The notes beneath the pieces were generated by a model. It ran no database searches. It saw only the letters and a program-made list of their open reading frames with translations, and was not told the DNA's origin. Positions 9,346-19,598 of a stretch of DNA of 64,000 bases are shown piece after piece. Every line of letters starts with the position of its first letter. The stretch's first letter is position 1. Source of the DNA: Microbacterium sp. MPKO10 (GTDB lineage Bacteria > Actinomycetota > Actinomycetes > Actinomycetales > Microbacteriaceae); NCBI RefSeq assembly GCF_026107415.2, contig NZ_JAPCHX010000002.1:434001-498000 (forward strand). The letters run 5' to 3'. A program made the position numbers and the translations under genes.

Positions 9346-9834
9346 TCAGCCGATGCGCACGTCGTCGTGTGCCGCAAGCGTTCTCACGGTCTCGGTGATG
9401 CGTGAACGCAGCTGGGCGTGTTCCGGGCCGAGTGCGGTCGCCGGGTTGCTCCAGTTCGATGGGTCGTAGTGCCAGACGGGTTTTGGAATAAGGTGTTCGG
9501 GCTCCCATTGGTAGCGCGGCCACACGTGGGCGTGAACGAAAGCATCGGTATTGCCCAGGATCTCGAGGTTGATCCGACGAAAATCCGCGTCGATTTCGCG
9601 GCAGGACTGCTCAACAGCTGTTGCGAGAAGATCGGCATCGGCGAGAAACTGCACACGCTCCCGCCTTGGCATGTCGGCCAGGGACCGTGCTCGGGGGTCG
9701 CGCCCGAGCAAAACGCAATACCCGGGCAGAAACTGTACGTCGCCGATAACGGCGAAACCGCTCGTCAGTTCTGCGATGACTGTCGGGTTCTCGCCCCGGG
9801 CTGCTGATCCGATGCGGTCATGACGCCAATCCAT
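9346..9834 (-). CDS. HIT-family hydrolase
   Basis: 162 residues with the histidine triad HAHVWP near residue 125 (FVHAHVWPRYQWE). The family consists of nucleotide hydrolases or transferases acting on Ap4A, AMP-lysine-type or similar substrates. The upstream half (GYCVLLGRDPRARSLADMPR and FRRINLEILGN) matches the HIT fold. The start ATG at 9834 lies 6 bases after a TAGGGT -10 box (9846-9841, minus strand), so it looks leaderless. It converges on mfd with a 6-base gap. The substrate cannot be told from sequence. Confidence 0.85.
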   Translation of the reverse strand: MDWRHDRIGSAARGENPTVIAELTSGFAVIGDVQFLPGYCVLLGRDPRARSLADMPRRERVQFLADADLLATAVEQSCREIDADFRRINLEILGNTDAFVHAHVWPRYQWEPEHLIPKPVWHYDPSNWSNPATALGPEHAQLRSRITETVRTLAAHDDVRIG

Positions 9835-9953
9835 GGTGACACCCTACTGCGTGTATCGAACGCGACTCTTTTCACAACGTCAGTTGTTCTTTGGAGATCG
9901 AACACGGGCGGGGTCTCGGTATCTGCGTACGTAGCTGGGAGGTACCCTGCTCA

Positions 9954-9979
9954 AAAGTGAGATGCCACGATCGGCCCCT
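9954..9979 (+). repeat. IS-like terminal repeat, copy 3 of an element also at 57932 and 60131
   Basis: These 26 bases, centred on GTGAGATGCCACGATCGGCC, match 25 of 26 positions of 60128-60153 and are closely related to 57932-57953. In the other two places the sequence forms one arm of a long inverted repeat. Here only one arm is present, followed 57 bases later by an ORF with a transposase-like helix-turn-helix. It therefore looks like the left end of a decayed insertion sequence. Confidence 0.6.
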
Positions 9980-10035
9980 CGGCAGCGCGGCGGAATCATA
10001 TGGTCGACGCAATGCTCTGATTGATTGGAGTACTG

Positions 10036-10190
10036 ATGTCGAAGTCGGATCGTGGCAATCGTTTCGGGCAAGAGACGCGTGATGCGTTCGTTGATCTGGT
10101 TTTCTCCGGAGCGAATCTGGCTGAGGCCGCGATCGAGCTGGGCACCTCGGTGGCGACAGCGGAAGTTTTCACGGAAGAATGGGGCAATGA
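10036..10190 (+). pseudogene. Truncated transposase-like helix-turn-helix ORF
   Basis: ATG 10036 has a good GGAG site 5 bases upstream. The first 50 or so residues (MSKSDRGNRFGQETRDAFVD, then SGANLAEAAIELGTSVATAE) read as the N-terminal helix-turn-helix of a transposase, of the IS30/IS3 OrfA sort. Past about 10190 the frame loses protein-like character and runs on antisense into nhaA, while the adjacent +1 frame carries an unrelated protein end. I read it as the surviving 5' end of a deleted insertion sequence gene. The exact family is uncertain. Confidence 0.5.
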
Positions 10191-10312
10191 CCTCGACCTT
10201 CACCCTCGCATCGCCGATCTTCGGGCGTCTGGCGGAACGCATCGTACTTGTGCCCTACCTCCGTCGCCTGATCGTCAAGCGAAACACCGAGCTCATCGCC
10301 GCGCTGAGCTGA
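10187..10312 (+). pseudogene. C-terminal remnant of an SRPBCC/cyclase-like protein
   Basis: In the +1 frame relative to the preceding ORF, about 41 residues ending in FGRLAERIVLVPYLRRLIVK then RNTELIAALS precede a TGA at 10310. This pattern resembles the C-terminal helix end of SRPBCC (polyketide cyclase/START-like) proteins as I know it. The N-terminal part of such a protein is missing. The simplest reading is that an IS inserted into this gene and an adjacent deletion fused the two fragments. Confidence 0.45.
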
Positions 10313-10360
10313 TTCGACGCATCGCTGACCCGTCATCCCGTGTGAACGGCGGGGAACCGG

Positions 10361-11695
10361 TCAATTGTCGCCGCGATTCTCGTAGACATCCGGGATGCCG
10401 TTTTCGTCTGCGTCGATCGTCTCCCGTTCAGCGAGGCGACGGTAGTGCCTGTTGCGTGCGCGAAGGACGACCGCGGCGAGCAGAGCGGCAAGAACGGATG
10501 CTGTGAAGATGGCGATCTTCGCATGGTCACCGTGCGGGCTGTCGTACCCAAAGCTCAGCTCAGCGACGAGCAGTGACACCGTGAATCCGATGCCCGCCAG
10601 CATCCCGACACCGATGACGTCAATCCACGCGAGAGAACCATCGAGCCTGGCCTTTGTGAAACGTGTGAGCAGCCACGTGGTGAGCGTGATTCCGATCGGC
10701 TTGCCGACGACGAGACCGGCAAGGATGCCGATCATTACCGTGTCGGTGAGAGCCTCGACAAAACCCTCAGGACCGCCGATCGCAACACCGGCCGCGAAGA
10801 ACGCGAAGACCGGCACGGCGAACCCGCTGGAGATCGGACGCAGCCGGTGCTCGAGCACCTCGGCAAGACCGCGACCGGCATTCGGGCCACCATGCTTGGC
10901 GAGGCGGCGGACAGGTACGGCGAACCCGAGGGCGACGCCCGCGATTGTCGCGTGGATGCCGGAGGCATGGAGCAGCGCCCACGCGACGACGCCGATCGGA
11001 AGAAGAATGACCCACGATGCCCATAAGTGACGCCCGAAGAACCGCGGAAACACGTGCGTGAGCGCAGCGTATGCCGCAAGCGGAATGAGCGTGAGCAGCA
11101 GCGGCGTGAGCGCAAAGCCCTCGGCGTAGAAGATGGCGATGATGACGATCGCGATGAGGTCGTCGACGACGGCGAGGGTGAGCAGGAAGATGCGCAGCGC
11201 GCTGGGCAGGTGAGAGCCGAGGATCGCCAGAACCGCGACGGCGAACGCGATGTCCGTGGCCGTCGGGATCGCCCACCCCTGAAGTGCGCTGGGTGAGGTG
11301 GCATTGACGATGACATAGAAGAGAGCAGGAACGGCGACACCGCCAAACGCGGCTGCGACGGGAACCAGCGCGGTTGCAGGGGAGCGGAGATCGCCGATCA
11401 CGAACTCCTTCTTGAGTTCGAGTCCGGTGAGGAAGAAGAAGATCGCGAGCAGGCCATCTGACGCCCACTGCCCGATCGACAGCTCCAGATGAAGCTCGGG
11501 GATGCCAACCGTGATATCGCGCACTGTGAAATAGCTGTCGGCCCAGGGAGAGTTCGCCCACACGATGGCGATGACGGCCGCGCCGACGAGCAGGAGACCG
11601 CCCACGGTCTCGGTGCGGAGGATCTCGCCGACCCTCGATACCTCGGCAAAGCTGCCGCGGCTGAGAATTGTTCGGGTGCGTCCTGACGGTGACAT
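10361..11695 (-). CDS. nhaA: Na+/H+ antiporter NhaA
   Basis: Electrogenic exchanger expelling sodium in return for protons, in the cytoplasmic membrane. 444 residues from ATG 11695, which has GAAAGG 4 bases upstream; an open frame runs further back but has no better start. Typical segments are [19 protein letters not shown], the ion-site region [16 protein letters not shown] with its paired Asp, [15 protein letters not shown], and GIGMTVSLL-like [19 protein letters not shown]. About eleven or twelve transmembrane helices are seen. The hydrophilic tail ends [17 protein letters not shown]. Confidence 0.97.
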   Translation of the reverse strand: MSPSGRTRTILSRGSFAEVSRVGEILRTETVGGLLLVGAAVIAIVWANSPWADSYFTVRDITVGIPELHLELSIGQWASDGLLAIFFFLTGLELKKEFVIGDLRSPATALVPVAAAFGGVAVPALFYVIVNATSPSALQGWAIPTATDIAFAVAVLAILGSHLPSALRIFLLTLAVVDDLIAIVIIAIFYAEGFALTPLLLTLIPLAAYAALTHVFPRFFGRHLWASWVILLPIGVVAWALLHASGIHATIAGVALGFAVPVRRLAKHGGPNAGRGLAEVLEHRLRPISSGFAVPVFAFFAAGVAIGGPEGFVEALTDTVMIGILAGLVVGKPIGITLTTWLLTRFTKARLDGSLAWIDVIGVGMLAGIGFTVSLLVAELSFGYDSPHGDHAKIAIFTASVLAALLAAVVLRARNRHYRRLAERETIDADENGIPDVYENRGDN

Positions 11696-11754
11696 ACGGC
11701 CTTTCGGGGTCGACGACGGGAATTGCCGACCAGACTTCCCGGCGCACCGCTCCC

Positions 11755-11760
11755 AGTATA
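11755..11760 (-). promoter_or_regulatory. Candidate nhaA -10 box
   Basis: On the minus strand TATACT (11760-11755) is a near-consensus -10 box about 60 bases upstream of the nhaA start. The -35 region is weak. Confidence 0.45.
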
Positions 11761-11993
11761 GGGAGGTGGCAGGAAAGCGACAGAACCCGATCGAGGCCCG
11801 CCCGGAGACGGTGAGGGCCGGAGCCTGTGGAGACCGGAGACAGTGTTGACCAGAGACCGTCAAGGTCAGCACACGTAAAGGCCAGGCCAGGTGGTGTCGG
11901 TCGGCTGGGTTGACGGGAGAGTGGCCGCGTGATGCACAGGGCCACCACGTAGTGTTGTACGAACCGGAACCGAACCGCATAAAGGGGGAGCCC

Positions 11994-13415
11994 ATGTCGA
12001 CGAAGACGACGGATGCCGCCGCTGCCGTGACGCACGTCCGTGGTGCGTTCGAGCGGGGCGTGACGAAGCCCTATGCCTGGCGGCGTGAGCAGCTCGAGGC
12101 ACTGCGGTCGATGATCCTCGACAACCAGGAGATTCTCGAGCGCGCGCTGTTCCGCGACCTTGGCAAGCACGCGACCGAGGCTCAAACCACAGAAATCGGG
12201 TTCGTACTCACCGAGCTGGACCACACGCTGCGACACCTCCGCCGCTGGCTGCGCCCACGGCGCGTCGCCGTTCCGCTGGTGCTGGCACCAGCATCCGCTC
12301 GCACCGTGTACGAGCCGCTCGGCACGGCGCTGATCATGGGGCCGTGGAACTATCCGGTGCAGCTGATCCTCGCACCGCTCATCGGGGCGCTCGCCGCGGG
12401 CAATGCCGTCGTGCTCAAGCCCAGCGAGCTTGCTCCCGCGACAAGCGAGGTGCTCGCCTCGCTCATTCCCGTGTACCTCGACGAGCGCGCCGTGACGGTT
12501 GTGGAAGGCGATGTCTCGGTCGCGAGCGACTTACTCGCTCAGCGCTTCGACCACATCTTCTTCACGGGGAGCACGGCCGTCGGACGGATCGTCGCGAAAG
12601 CGGCATCCGAGAACCTGACGCCCGTCACCCTGGAGCTGGGCGGTAAATCACCGACGTTCGTTGATGACACGGTTGACCTTGTCGCTGCCGCACGCCGCCT
12701 CGTCTGGGGCAAGCTCATGAACGCGGGACAGACGTGCGTCGCGCCCGACTACGTGCTCACGACGCCACGCACAGCAGACGTGCTGATTCCGCATCTGCGC
12801 CGGGCAATCGCCGAGTTCTACGGCGAGGACCCATCGCTCAGCGTCGATTACGGGCGCATCATCACCACGCGACACACAGAGAGGCTGCGTGACCTGCTCG
12901 ACGGGCACGATCCCGTGATCGGAGGCCGCGTCGACGTCGACGAGCAATACGTTGACCCCACGGTGATCAACGGCGTCGATCCGGATTCGGCGATCATGAC
13001 CGAGGAGATCTTCGGGCCGATTCTGCCGATCGTGCACGTGGCCGATGCGACGGAGGCCGTGCGTTTCATCAGCGCGCGCGACAAGCCCCTGTCGCTGTAC
13101 GTGTTCTCTGACGACCCGGCGGTCAGACGGCGCTTTCTGCGCGATACCTCATCCGGAGCCATCGCGTTCGGTGTGCCCGCCGCGCATCTGACGGTTCCGG
13201 ATCTGCCCTTCGGGGGAGTGGGCGCGAGCGGCATGGGCGCCTACCACGGCGAACTGTCGTTTACGACGTTCAGTCACGCGAAGGCTGTGCTGTCGAAGGG
13301 ATTGATTCCTGACACGCTCTCGCTCGTGTACCCGCCGTTCACCGAAGGAAAGAGCGCCATAGCCCGGCGCGTCATCGCCCGAACGTCGCCGCTCCTCGGG
13401 GGTGACGATGACTGA
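11994..13415 (+). CDS. Aldehyde dehydrogenase (class 3-like)
   Basis: NAD(P)-dependent oxidation of an aldehyde to the acid. 473 residues from ATG 11994, preceded by AAGGGGGAG. Family motifs are [58 protein letters not shown] with the general-base Glu, [13 protein letters not shown] with the catalytic Cys, and [11 protein letters not shown]. The size and C-terminal [18 protein letters not shown] fit the short class 3/fatty-aldehyde group. The actual substrate is unknown. A TTA codon is used at 12531-12533, rare in this genome. It overlaps the start of mazG. Confidence 0.93.
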   Translation: MSTKTTDAAAAVTHVRGAFERGVTKPYAWRREQLEALRSMILDNQEILERALFRDLGKHATEAQTTEIGFVLTELDHTLRHLRRWLRPRRVAVPLVLAPASARTVYEPLGTALIMGPWNYPVQLILAPLIGALAAGNAVVLKPSELAPATSEVLASLIPVYLDERAVTVVEGDVSVASDLLAQRFDHIFFTGSTAVGRIVAKAASENLTPVTLELGGKSPTFVDDTVDLVAAARRLVWGKLMNAGQTCVAPDYVLTTPRTADVLIPHLRRAIAEFYGEDPSLSVDYGRIITTRHTERLRDLLDGHDPVIGGRVDVDEQYVDPTVINGVDPDSAIMTEEIFGPILPIVHVADATEAVRFISARDKPLSLYVFSDDPAVRRRFLRDTSSGAIAFGVPAAHLTVPDLPFGGVGASGMGAYHGELSFTTFSHAKAVLSKGLIPDTLSLVYPPFTEGKSAIARRVIARTSPLLGGDDD

Positions 13416-14292
13416 CGCAGAGCCGCAGCGTTCCACGCGCGGCACTGCACTCGGCACGACGGTCGCCCGCACAGGCAGTTCCGAGGTCGACATCGACGGG
13501 CACGTGTCGTCTGCTCTGCCCGATTCTCCGCACACGGCGCAGCTTCTCGCCGATATGACCGAGGTGCTCGATCGGTGCGTGTGGAGTCAGTCGATGACAC
13601 ACGAGTCGCTCATCACCTACCTCGTCGAAGAGAGCTACGAGCTCGTCGACGCGATCGAGGAGGGCGACCCGCAGGCGATGCTCGAGGAGCTGGGCGACGT
13701 GCTCTGGCAGGTGGTGTTCCACGCGGAGATCGCGGCACGCACCGCGGGCGAGAACTTCTCGTTCGACGACGTTGCCCGTGTCGCCCACGAGAAGGTCGTG
13801 CGTCGGCATCCGCATGTCTTCGGTGAGGAGTTTGCACCGACACTTGACGATGTGTTCCGGGTCTGGAGCGCCGCCAAAGCACGTGAGAAGAGCACGCGCA
13901 CGAGCGCGCTTGACGGCATCCCCGCCCAACTGCCTGCTCTCGCGCTCGCCGACAAGGTGATCGGGCGTGCCACACGGGCCGGTGTTCTCGCGCCGACGTC
14001 CGAAGCCGCTGGCGCCGCGTCGATGCCAGGGGCTCCGGATGCTGTCGCGACCGTGAGCCGGGACGCCCGCTCACGCACCGTGGCGGACGCCGCTACAGGA
14101 ACGGATGCTGATGCGGGCACGGATGCTGTCGCAGGCCAAAGCCCGGATGCTGATGCAAACGAGACCGCGCTCGGCGACCAGCTTCTCGCGATCGTCCGCG
14201 ACGCCCACGAACGCGGGCTCGACGCCGAACGGGCCCTCCGCTTGGCCGTGCGACGCCTCAGCGCCGAGGTCCGGGAACGCGAACAGGGGTAA
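13408..14292 (+). CDS. mazG: MazG-family nucleoside triphosphate pyrophosphohydrolase
   Basis: Hydrolyses (d)NTPs to NMP plus pyrophosphate, cleaning the nucleotide pool. The MazG core has LITYLVEESYELVDAIEEGD and MLEELGDVLWQVVFHAEIAA (metal-binding EExxE...ExxD), then HEKVVRRHPHVFGEE. The core is followed by a low-complexity insertion of about 65 residues (Ala/Asp/Thr rich). A short region (ALGDQLLAIVRDAHERGLDA) then resembles the second MazG half. ATG 13408 overlaps the aldehyde dehydrogenase stop; an in-frame GTG at 13402 is possible. Four copies of octamer GGATGCTG fall in the insertion and just before it. Confidence 0.92.
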   Translation: MTDAEPQRSTRGTALGTTVARTGSSEVDIDGHVSSALPDSPHTAQLLADMTEVLDRCVWSQSMTHESLITYLVEESYELVDAIEEGDPQAMLEELGDVLWQVVFHAEIAARTAGENFSFDDVARVAHEKVVRRHPHVFGEEFAPTLDDVFRVWSAAKAREKSTRTSALDGIPAQLPALALADKVIGRATRAGVLAPTSEAAGAASMPGAPDAVATVSRDARSRTVADAATGTDADAGTDAVAGQSPDADANETALGDQLLAIVRDAHERGLDAERALRLAVRRLSAEVREREQG

Positions 14293-14319
14293 CCGGCGGA
14301 CCGTGCCAGAATTGAACGC

Positions 14320-15645
14320 ATGGCCTCCTCAGTGACACCTCCGCGCGGCATGCGCGATTACCTCCCCGCAGACAAGGCAAAACGTGAATACGCGCTCGGT
14401 CAGATCCGCGACGTGTACACGCGTTACGGCTTCGATGAGATCGAGACCCCGGTCGTCGAGGACTATGGCCGTCTGCATGGAGGTCTCGGAGGCGACAACG
14501 AGAAGCTGACATTCAACGTCCTGAAGCGCGGCCTGAGCGCCGATGACCTGCGCGCCGCCGCCGACTCCGGCGATACCTCAGCCATCGCCGACCTCGGTCT
14601 GCGTTTCGATCTCACCGTTCCTCTTGCCCGGTTCTACACGACCCACCGCGGCGAGCTGCCGCCGGTGTTCCGTGCCATTCAGATCGCCCCCGTGTGGCGC
14701 GCCGAGCGGCCGCAGAAGGGCCGCTACCGGCAGTTCGTGCAATGCGACATCGACATCTTCGGCGAGCCGGGCCCGCTCGCCGAAGTCGAGCTCATTTCGG
14801 CGACTGCTGCTGCTCTACGCGAGCTCGGGATCACCGGCTTTACCTTCCGCCTCAATGACCGGCGCATCCTCACCGGCATGCTCGACGCGTTCGGCTTCGA
14901 CCCCGCCGAACACCCCGGAGTCTTGATCACAATCGACAAGCTCGACAAGATCGGTGTCTCCGGCGTCATCGCCGAGCTGCGCGATCGTGCGGTGACAGCA
15001 TCCGCCATCAATGAGCTCGAGGCCTACCTCGCGCGCATCGAGACTGCCGAACGGAACGGGTTCGGCGTCGAGCAGATCCGCGCGCTCCTTCCCGAGGGAG
15101 TAGACGAGCACGTCATCGCCGAACTGGCGAGCATCGGTGAGGCCGTGGCGCACTCGTCGGCCGTCGCCGGAGCAGGTGGCGCTGAGGGGTCGAGTGCTGC
15201 GCCGCTCGTGCAGTTCGATCCGTTCCTCGTGCGCGGCATGGGGTACTACACCGGCCCGATCTTCGAGATCCACCACCCAGAACTGGGTTACTCTCTCGGC
15301 GGAGGCGGGCGCTATGACGGCGTCGTCGGGCGCTTCCTCGGGCAAGACGTTCCCGCATCGGGCGCATCGCTCGGATTCGACCGCATCGTCGACCTCATTG
15401 ACACGGATGCTGTCACACGCGAAGACGCGCTCGTTCTCGTGCATGAGAAGGGCGCTGACCCGGCTGCGCTCGTCGCTCTCAAGACGCAGCTCGTGGCGCG
15501 CGGAACCCGTGTTCGCCTGGAGAAGCGGGTGAAGAATCTCAAGGGTCTGCTCGACCGCGTCACGGCCGCGGGCTTCACACGATTTGCCCTCGTTCCCGCG
15601 GACGCGACGGGCATCGAGGACCTGGAGATCAAGCCGCTCGGCTGA
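14320..15645 (+). CDS. hisS: Histidyl-tRNA synthetase
   Basis: Class II synthetase charging tRNA-His. The 441-residue protein has motif 1 region PPRGMRDYLPADKAKREYAL, motif 2 (FRAIQIAPVWRAERPQKGRY, then RQFVQCDIDIFG), histidine-binding motifs LVRGMGYYTGPIFEI and SLGGGGRYDGVVGRF, and the C-terminal anticodon-binding domain (LVARGTRVRLEKRVKNLKGL). The ATG at 14320 lies 7 bases after CAGAAT (14307-14312), consistent with a leaderless start. Confidence 0.97.
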   Translation: MASSVTPPRGMRDYLPADKAKREYALGQIRDVYTRYGFDEIETPVVEDYGRLHGGLGGDNEKLTFNVLKRGLSADDLRAAADSGDTSAIADLGLRFDLTVPLARFYTTHRGELPPVFRAIQIAPVWRAERPQKGRYRQFVQCDIDIFGEPGPLAEVELISATAAALRELGITGFTFRLNDRRILTGMLDAFGFDPAEHPGVLITIDKLDKIGVSGVIAELRDRAVTASAINELEAYLARIETAERNGFGVEQIRALLPEGVDEHVIAELASIGEAVAHSSAVAGAGGAEGSSAAPLVQFDPFLVRGMGYYTGPIFEIHHPELGYSLGGGGRYDGVVGRFLGQDVPASGASLGFDRIVDLIDTDAVTREDALVLVHEKGADPAALVALKTQLVARGTRVRLEKRVKNLKGLLDRVTAAGFTRFALVPADATGIEDLEIKPLG

Positions 15646-15675
15646 GCCGACCGTGAGCTTTGCTCGTGGTGTGGC

Positions 15676-15681
15676 TAGACT
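15676..15681 (+). promoter_or_regulatory. eno -10 box
   Basis: TAGACT with a weak GTGAGC 17 bases upstream (15653-15658) lies about 60 bases before eno. Here, unlike many neighbours, the gene keeps a ribosome site (GAGGAG at 15727-15732), so the message has a short leader. Confidence 0.5.
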
Positions 15682-15728
15682 TGGCCGCGGGCCAACGACG
15701 TTCCATGCACACACACATTCCGGCATAG

Positions 15729-17021
<1,293 letters not shown>

Positions 17022-17034
17022 AACCTCGCGTGAC

Positions 17035-17076
17035 AACGCTCCCGGTGCCGCGCTGAGGCGCAGCGCCGGGAGCGTT
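17035..17076 (+). terminator. Terminator-like hairpin after eno
   Basis: AACGCTCCCGG (17035-17045) pairs with CCGGGAGCGTT (17066-17076), and the loop contains a smaller inner hairpin. A run of T is only partial (GTTTCCC), so it may act as an imperfect intrinsic terminator that lets some transcription reach the divisome gene downstream. Confidence 0.65.
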
Positions 17077-17099
17077 TCCCGTTTCACCAGGAGGATGCC

Positions 17100-17663
17100 A
17101 TGGCACGACGACCCGCGAACCCGCGTCGTACAGCGTCGCGCCGCAGCCGTGATGACAGCGTGGTGATGGAGCAATCCGAGAAGGGACGCTGGGTCGGCGG
17201 CATCCATTTCTCTGGGTTCTCGCTCATGATGATGGTGCTTCTCGTGCTCGGCGTCGTGGTGCTCGCTCCGAACCTGAAGGCGCTCGTCGAGCAACGGCAG
17301 CAGATCGCCGACCTCAGACAGCAGGTGGCCGACCAGAAAAGCGACGTCGAGAGCATGCAGCGTGAGCGCGAACGCTGGAACGATCCCACCTATGTGCAGA
17401 CGCAGGCCAGGGAGCGCTTCTTCTACGTCAGCCCCGGCGAGATCAGCTTCATCGTCATCAATGACCTCGACGAGGCGCTCCTCTCAGATACGTCTGAGCC
17501 GATCAGCGACCAGCTCACGACCACGGACGTCGATTGGGCATCGTCGCTGCTGAGCTCGATCATGACATCCGCATTCACCCCGGTGAAGGACGACACGGGC
17601 GGCGATGAGCCAGGCTCGACGTCAACACCGAGCCCCACCCCGACCTCGACCGAGAAGAAGTGA
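17100..17663 (+). CDS. FtsB/DivIC-family septum formation initiator
   Basis: Bitopic divisome protein. A basic N-terminal cytoplasmic segment (about 40 residues) is followed by one transmembrane helix (SGFSLMMMVLLVLGVVVLAP). A periplasmic-side coiled coil (KALVEQRQQIADLRQQVADQ) comes next, then the DivIC signature WNDPTYVQTQARERFFYVSP. The Ser/Thr/Pro-rich C-terminus is lineage specific. The order eno-divIC-DUF501 is the usual actinobacterial arrangement. ATG 17100 has AGGAGG upstream. Confidence 0.93.
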   Translation: MARRPANPRRTASRRSRDDSVVMEQSEKGRWVGGIHFSGFSLMMMVLLVLGVVVLAPNLKALVEQRQQIADLRQQVADQKSDVESMQRERERWNDPTYVQTQARERFFYVSPGEISFIVINDLDEALLSDTSEPISDQLTTTDVDWASSLLSSIMTSAFTPVKDDTGGDEPGSTSTPSPTPTSTEKK

Positions 17664-17667
17664 CAGC

Positions 17668-18192
17668 GTGACAACCCCACCCTTCACTCCCGTGACGGAT
17701 GCTGACATCGCACAGGTCTCGGCACAGCTCGGGCGTCCCGCCCGCGACGTCGTCGGCATTGCCGCCCGCTGCGTCTGCGGACGCCCCACCGTGGTGTCCA
17801 CGCGGCCCCGGCTGTCAGACGGAACGCCGTTCCCGACGTTCTACTATCTCTGCCACCCGGGAGCGACAGCGGCGGCGAGTGCGCTGGAAGCCGAGCACGT
17901 CATGGTCGAATACAACGAGATGCTTGCAGAGGACGAGTCGCTTCGCGAAGCCTACGCGGCGGCGCACGAGTCGTACCTCCGAGATCGCGAGAGCATTGCG
18001 CACGTCTCAGAGATCGACGGGATTTCGGCAGGAGGAATGCCTACGAGGGTGAAATGCCTGCACGCGTTGCTCGCGCACGCACTGGCCGCGGGTCCCGGAG
18101 TGAATCCGATCGGTGACCGTGCGCTCGAGCGCTCACGATGGTCACCAGAGACCTGCACGTGCACAGGTGACGCGTCGACGGGAAAGGGCTGA
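17668..18192 (+). CDS. DUF501 family protein
   Basis: 174 residues matching the conserved actinobacterial DUF501 family, which almost always follows eno and divIC. The visible pattern is QLGRPARDVVGIAARCVCGR, FPTFYYLCHPGATAAASALE, and ptRVKCLHALLAHALAAGPG, ending with a cysteine pair in ETCTCTG. The conserved Cys and His residues suggest metal or nucleotide chemistry, but the function is unknown. GTG 17668 starts 4 bases after the divIC stop. Its own stop overlaps the next start (ATGA), so translation is coupled into the protease. Confidence 0.9.
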   Translation: MTTPPFTPVTDADIAQVSAQLGRPARDVVGIAARCVCGRPTVVSTRPRLSDGTPFPTFYYLCHPGATAAASALEAEHVMVEYNEMLAEDESLREAYAAAHESYLRDRESIAHVSEIDGISAGGMPTRVKCLHALLAHALAAGPGVNPIGDRALERSRWSPETCTCTGDASTGKG

Positions 18193-19499
18193 TGAAATAC
18201 AGGGTGATGAAAAACCAGAAAGGCCTACGCCCCACACTGCTGTGGGTGCGACGCAGCATTGCCGTGCTCGCCGTCGCAGGTGGTTTCCTCAGCGTCGGGG
18301 TGGCACCAGCGGCCGCCGCGTCAATTGACCGCAGCGACCAGTACTGGCTCGACAGCGGATACGGCGTTCAGCGTGCCTGGGACGTGACCAAGGGCAAGGG
18401 CGCAGTCATCGCGGTCATGGATACGGGGATCAAAAAAGGGCCGAAGGAGTTTTCCGGTGTGATTGGTGGCACCGACGTCTCAGGCGTTGGAAGTTCTGAC
18501 GGACGCACCCCCCTCGGCGACGACATGGAGAAGAATCACGGCAGCTGGGTGGCCTCACTCGCCGCGGGCCGCGGCGATGGAACAGCAGACGGACTTCTCG
18601 GAATCGCACCCGAGGCATCGCTCCTGTCGATCTCTCTCGGCTTCCCCTCGAGCGGCAGCACGGTCTCGTTTGTCGACCAGGTTTCCGAAGGCATCCATTG
18701 GGCCGTTGACAACGGCGCTGACGTCATCAACATGTCGTTCACGACAAACACCAAAGAGTGGGACCCTTCCTGGGACGAGGCTTTCCAATATGCGTATGAC
18801 AACGACGTCGTTGTCGTGGCAGCAGCAGGAAACCGGGGCAGCGGCACGGATGTGATCGGTGCACCGGCGACGATCCCCGGAGTTCTCGTTGTCGGTGGAG
18901 TGGACAGGCAAGGCGAGATCAGCGTCAGAGCTTCAACGGACGGCATCACGATCGCGGTCACGGCACCCAGCGAGAAACTCACGGGTGTGAGTGCCGATGG
19001 CAGCCATGTGGAATGGGCGGGAACGAGCGGCGCGTCTCCGATCGTCGCGGGAATGGTGGCTCTGCTCCGCGCGAAGTACCCGGACATGAACGTGGATAAC
19101 ATCATCAACCGTCTTATTCAGACCGCGAATCCCTCTGTCAACCAAGGAGACGAGGTTCCCTCGCCTGACTACGGGTATGGATTCGCAAGCATCGGCGCGG
19201 CATTGACCGACGACATCGAGCCCGTCGACGCGAACCCCATGGGCAGCCTGGCCGATTGGGTGAAGGTCAACAGGCGCGCGGAAGCAGACGACGTGACACC
19301 GCCAGAGGACACATCGACGGTGAAGGCACTGCCCTCGAGGAAAGAAGCGACGGCGAGCGAGTCGCCCCTGCTCCCAACACAGCAGACGTTGCGCTACGTC
19401 AGCGTTCCAGCCGCTTTCATTCTGGGCGTGGGGTCCCTCATCGTACTGGGCCTCATCGGGGCCCGGCGCCATTGGGCACGCGTCGAACGTGAACGGTAA
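18192..19499 (+). CDS. Membrane-anchored S8 (subtilisin-like) serine protease, first of a tandem pair
   Basis: 435 residues. An N-terminal signal sequence ends near VAPAAAAS. The S8 catalytic triad is Asp77 (AVMDTGI), His116 (KNHGSWVASLAAG) and Ser279 (AGTSGASPIVAG), with oxyanion Asn214 in AAAGNRGS. A Pro/Thr/Ser-rich linker leads to one C-terminal helix (AAFILGVGSLIVLGLIGA) and a basic cytoplasmic tail. This is the layout of mycosins, the type VII secretion proteases, but no ESX genes are nearby. ATG 18192 overlaps the DUF501 stop. The next gene encodes a close paralogue. Confidence 0.93.
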   Translation: MKYRVMKNQKGLRPTLLWVRRSIAVLAVAGGFLSVGVAPAAAASIDRSDQYWLDSGYGVQRAWDVTKGKGAVIAVMDTGIKKGPKEFSGVIGGTDVSGVGSSDGRTPLGDDMEKNHGSWVASLAAGRGDGTADGLLGIAPEASLLSISLGFPSSGSTVSFVDQVSEGIHWAVDNGADVINMSFTTNTKEWDPSWDEAFQYAYDNDVVVVAAAGNRGSGTDVIGAPATIPGVLVVGGVDRQGEISVRASTDGITIAVTAPSEKLTGVSADGSHVEWAGTSGASPIVAGMVALLRAKYPDMNVDNIINRLIQTANPSVNQGDEVPSPDYGYGFASIGAALTDDIEPVDANPMGSLADWVKVNRRAEADDVTPPEDTSTVKALPSRKEATASESPLLPTQQTLRYVSVPAAFILGVGSLIVLGLIGARRHWARVERER

Positions 19500-19598
19500 A
19501 CGTGGAGTCCTCCCCATGGGCAAAGCCCACCTCCTCGTGGAAGTATGAGTGATGATGGCGTCGTTTTGCCTAATGGTTTGATGCAGAGGAGTGCTGAG

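Noticed and set aside
10767-12236. 489-residue minus-strand frame across nhaA and aldehyde dehydrogenase starts
   Set aside because: Crosses two real genes and their promoters; Arg/His-rich shadow.
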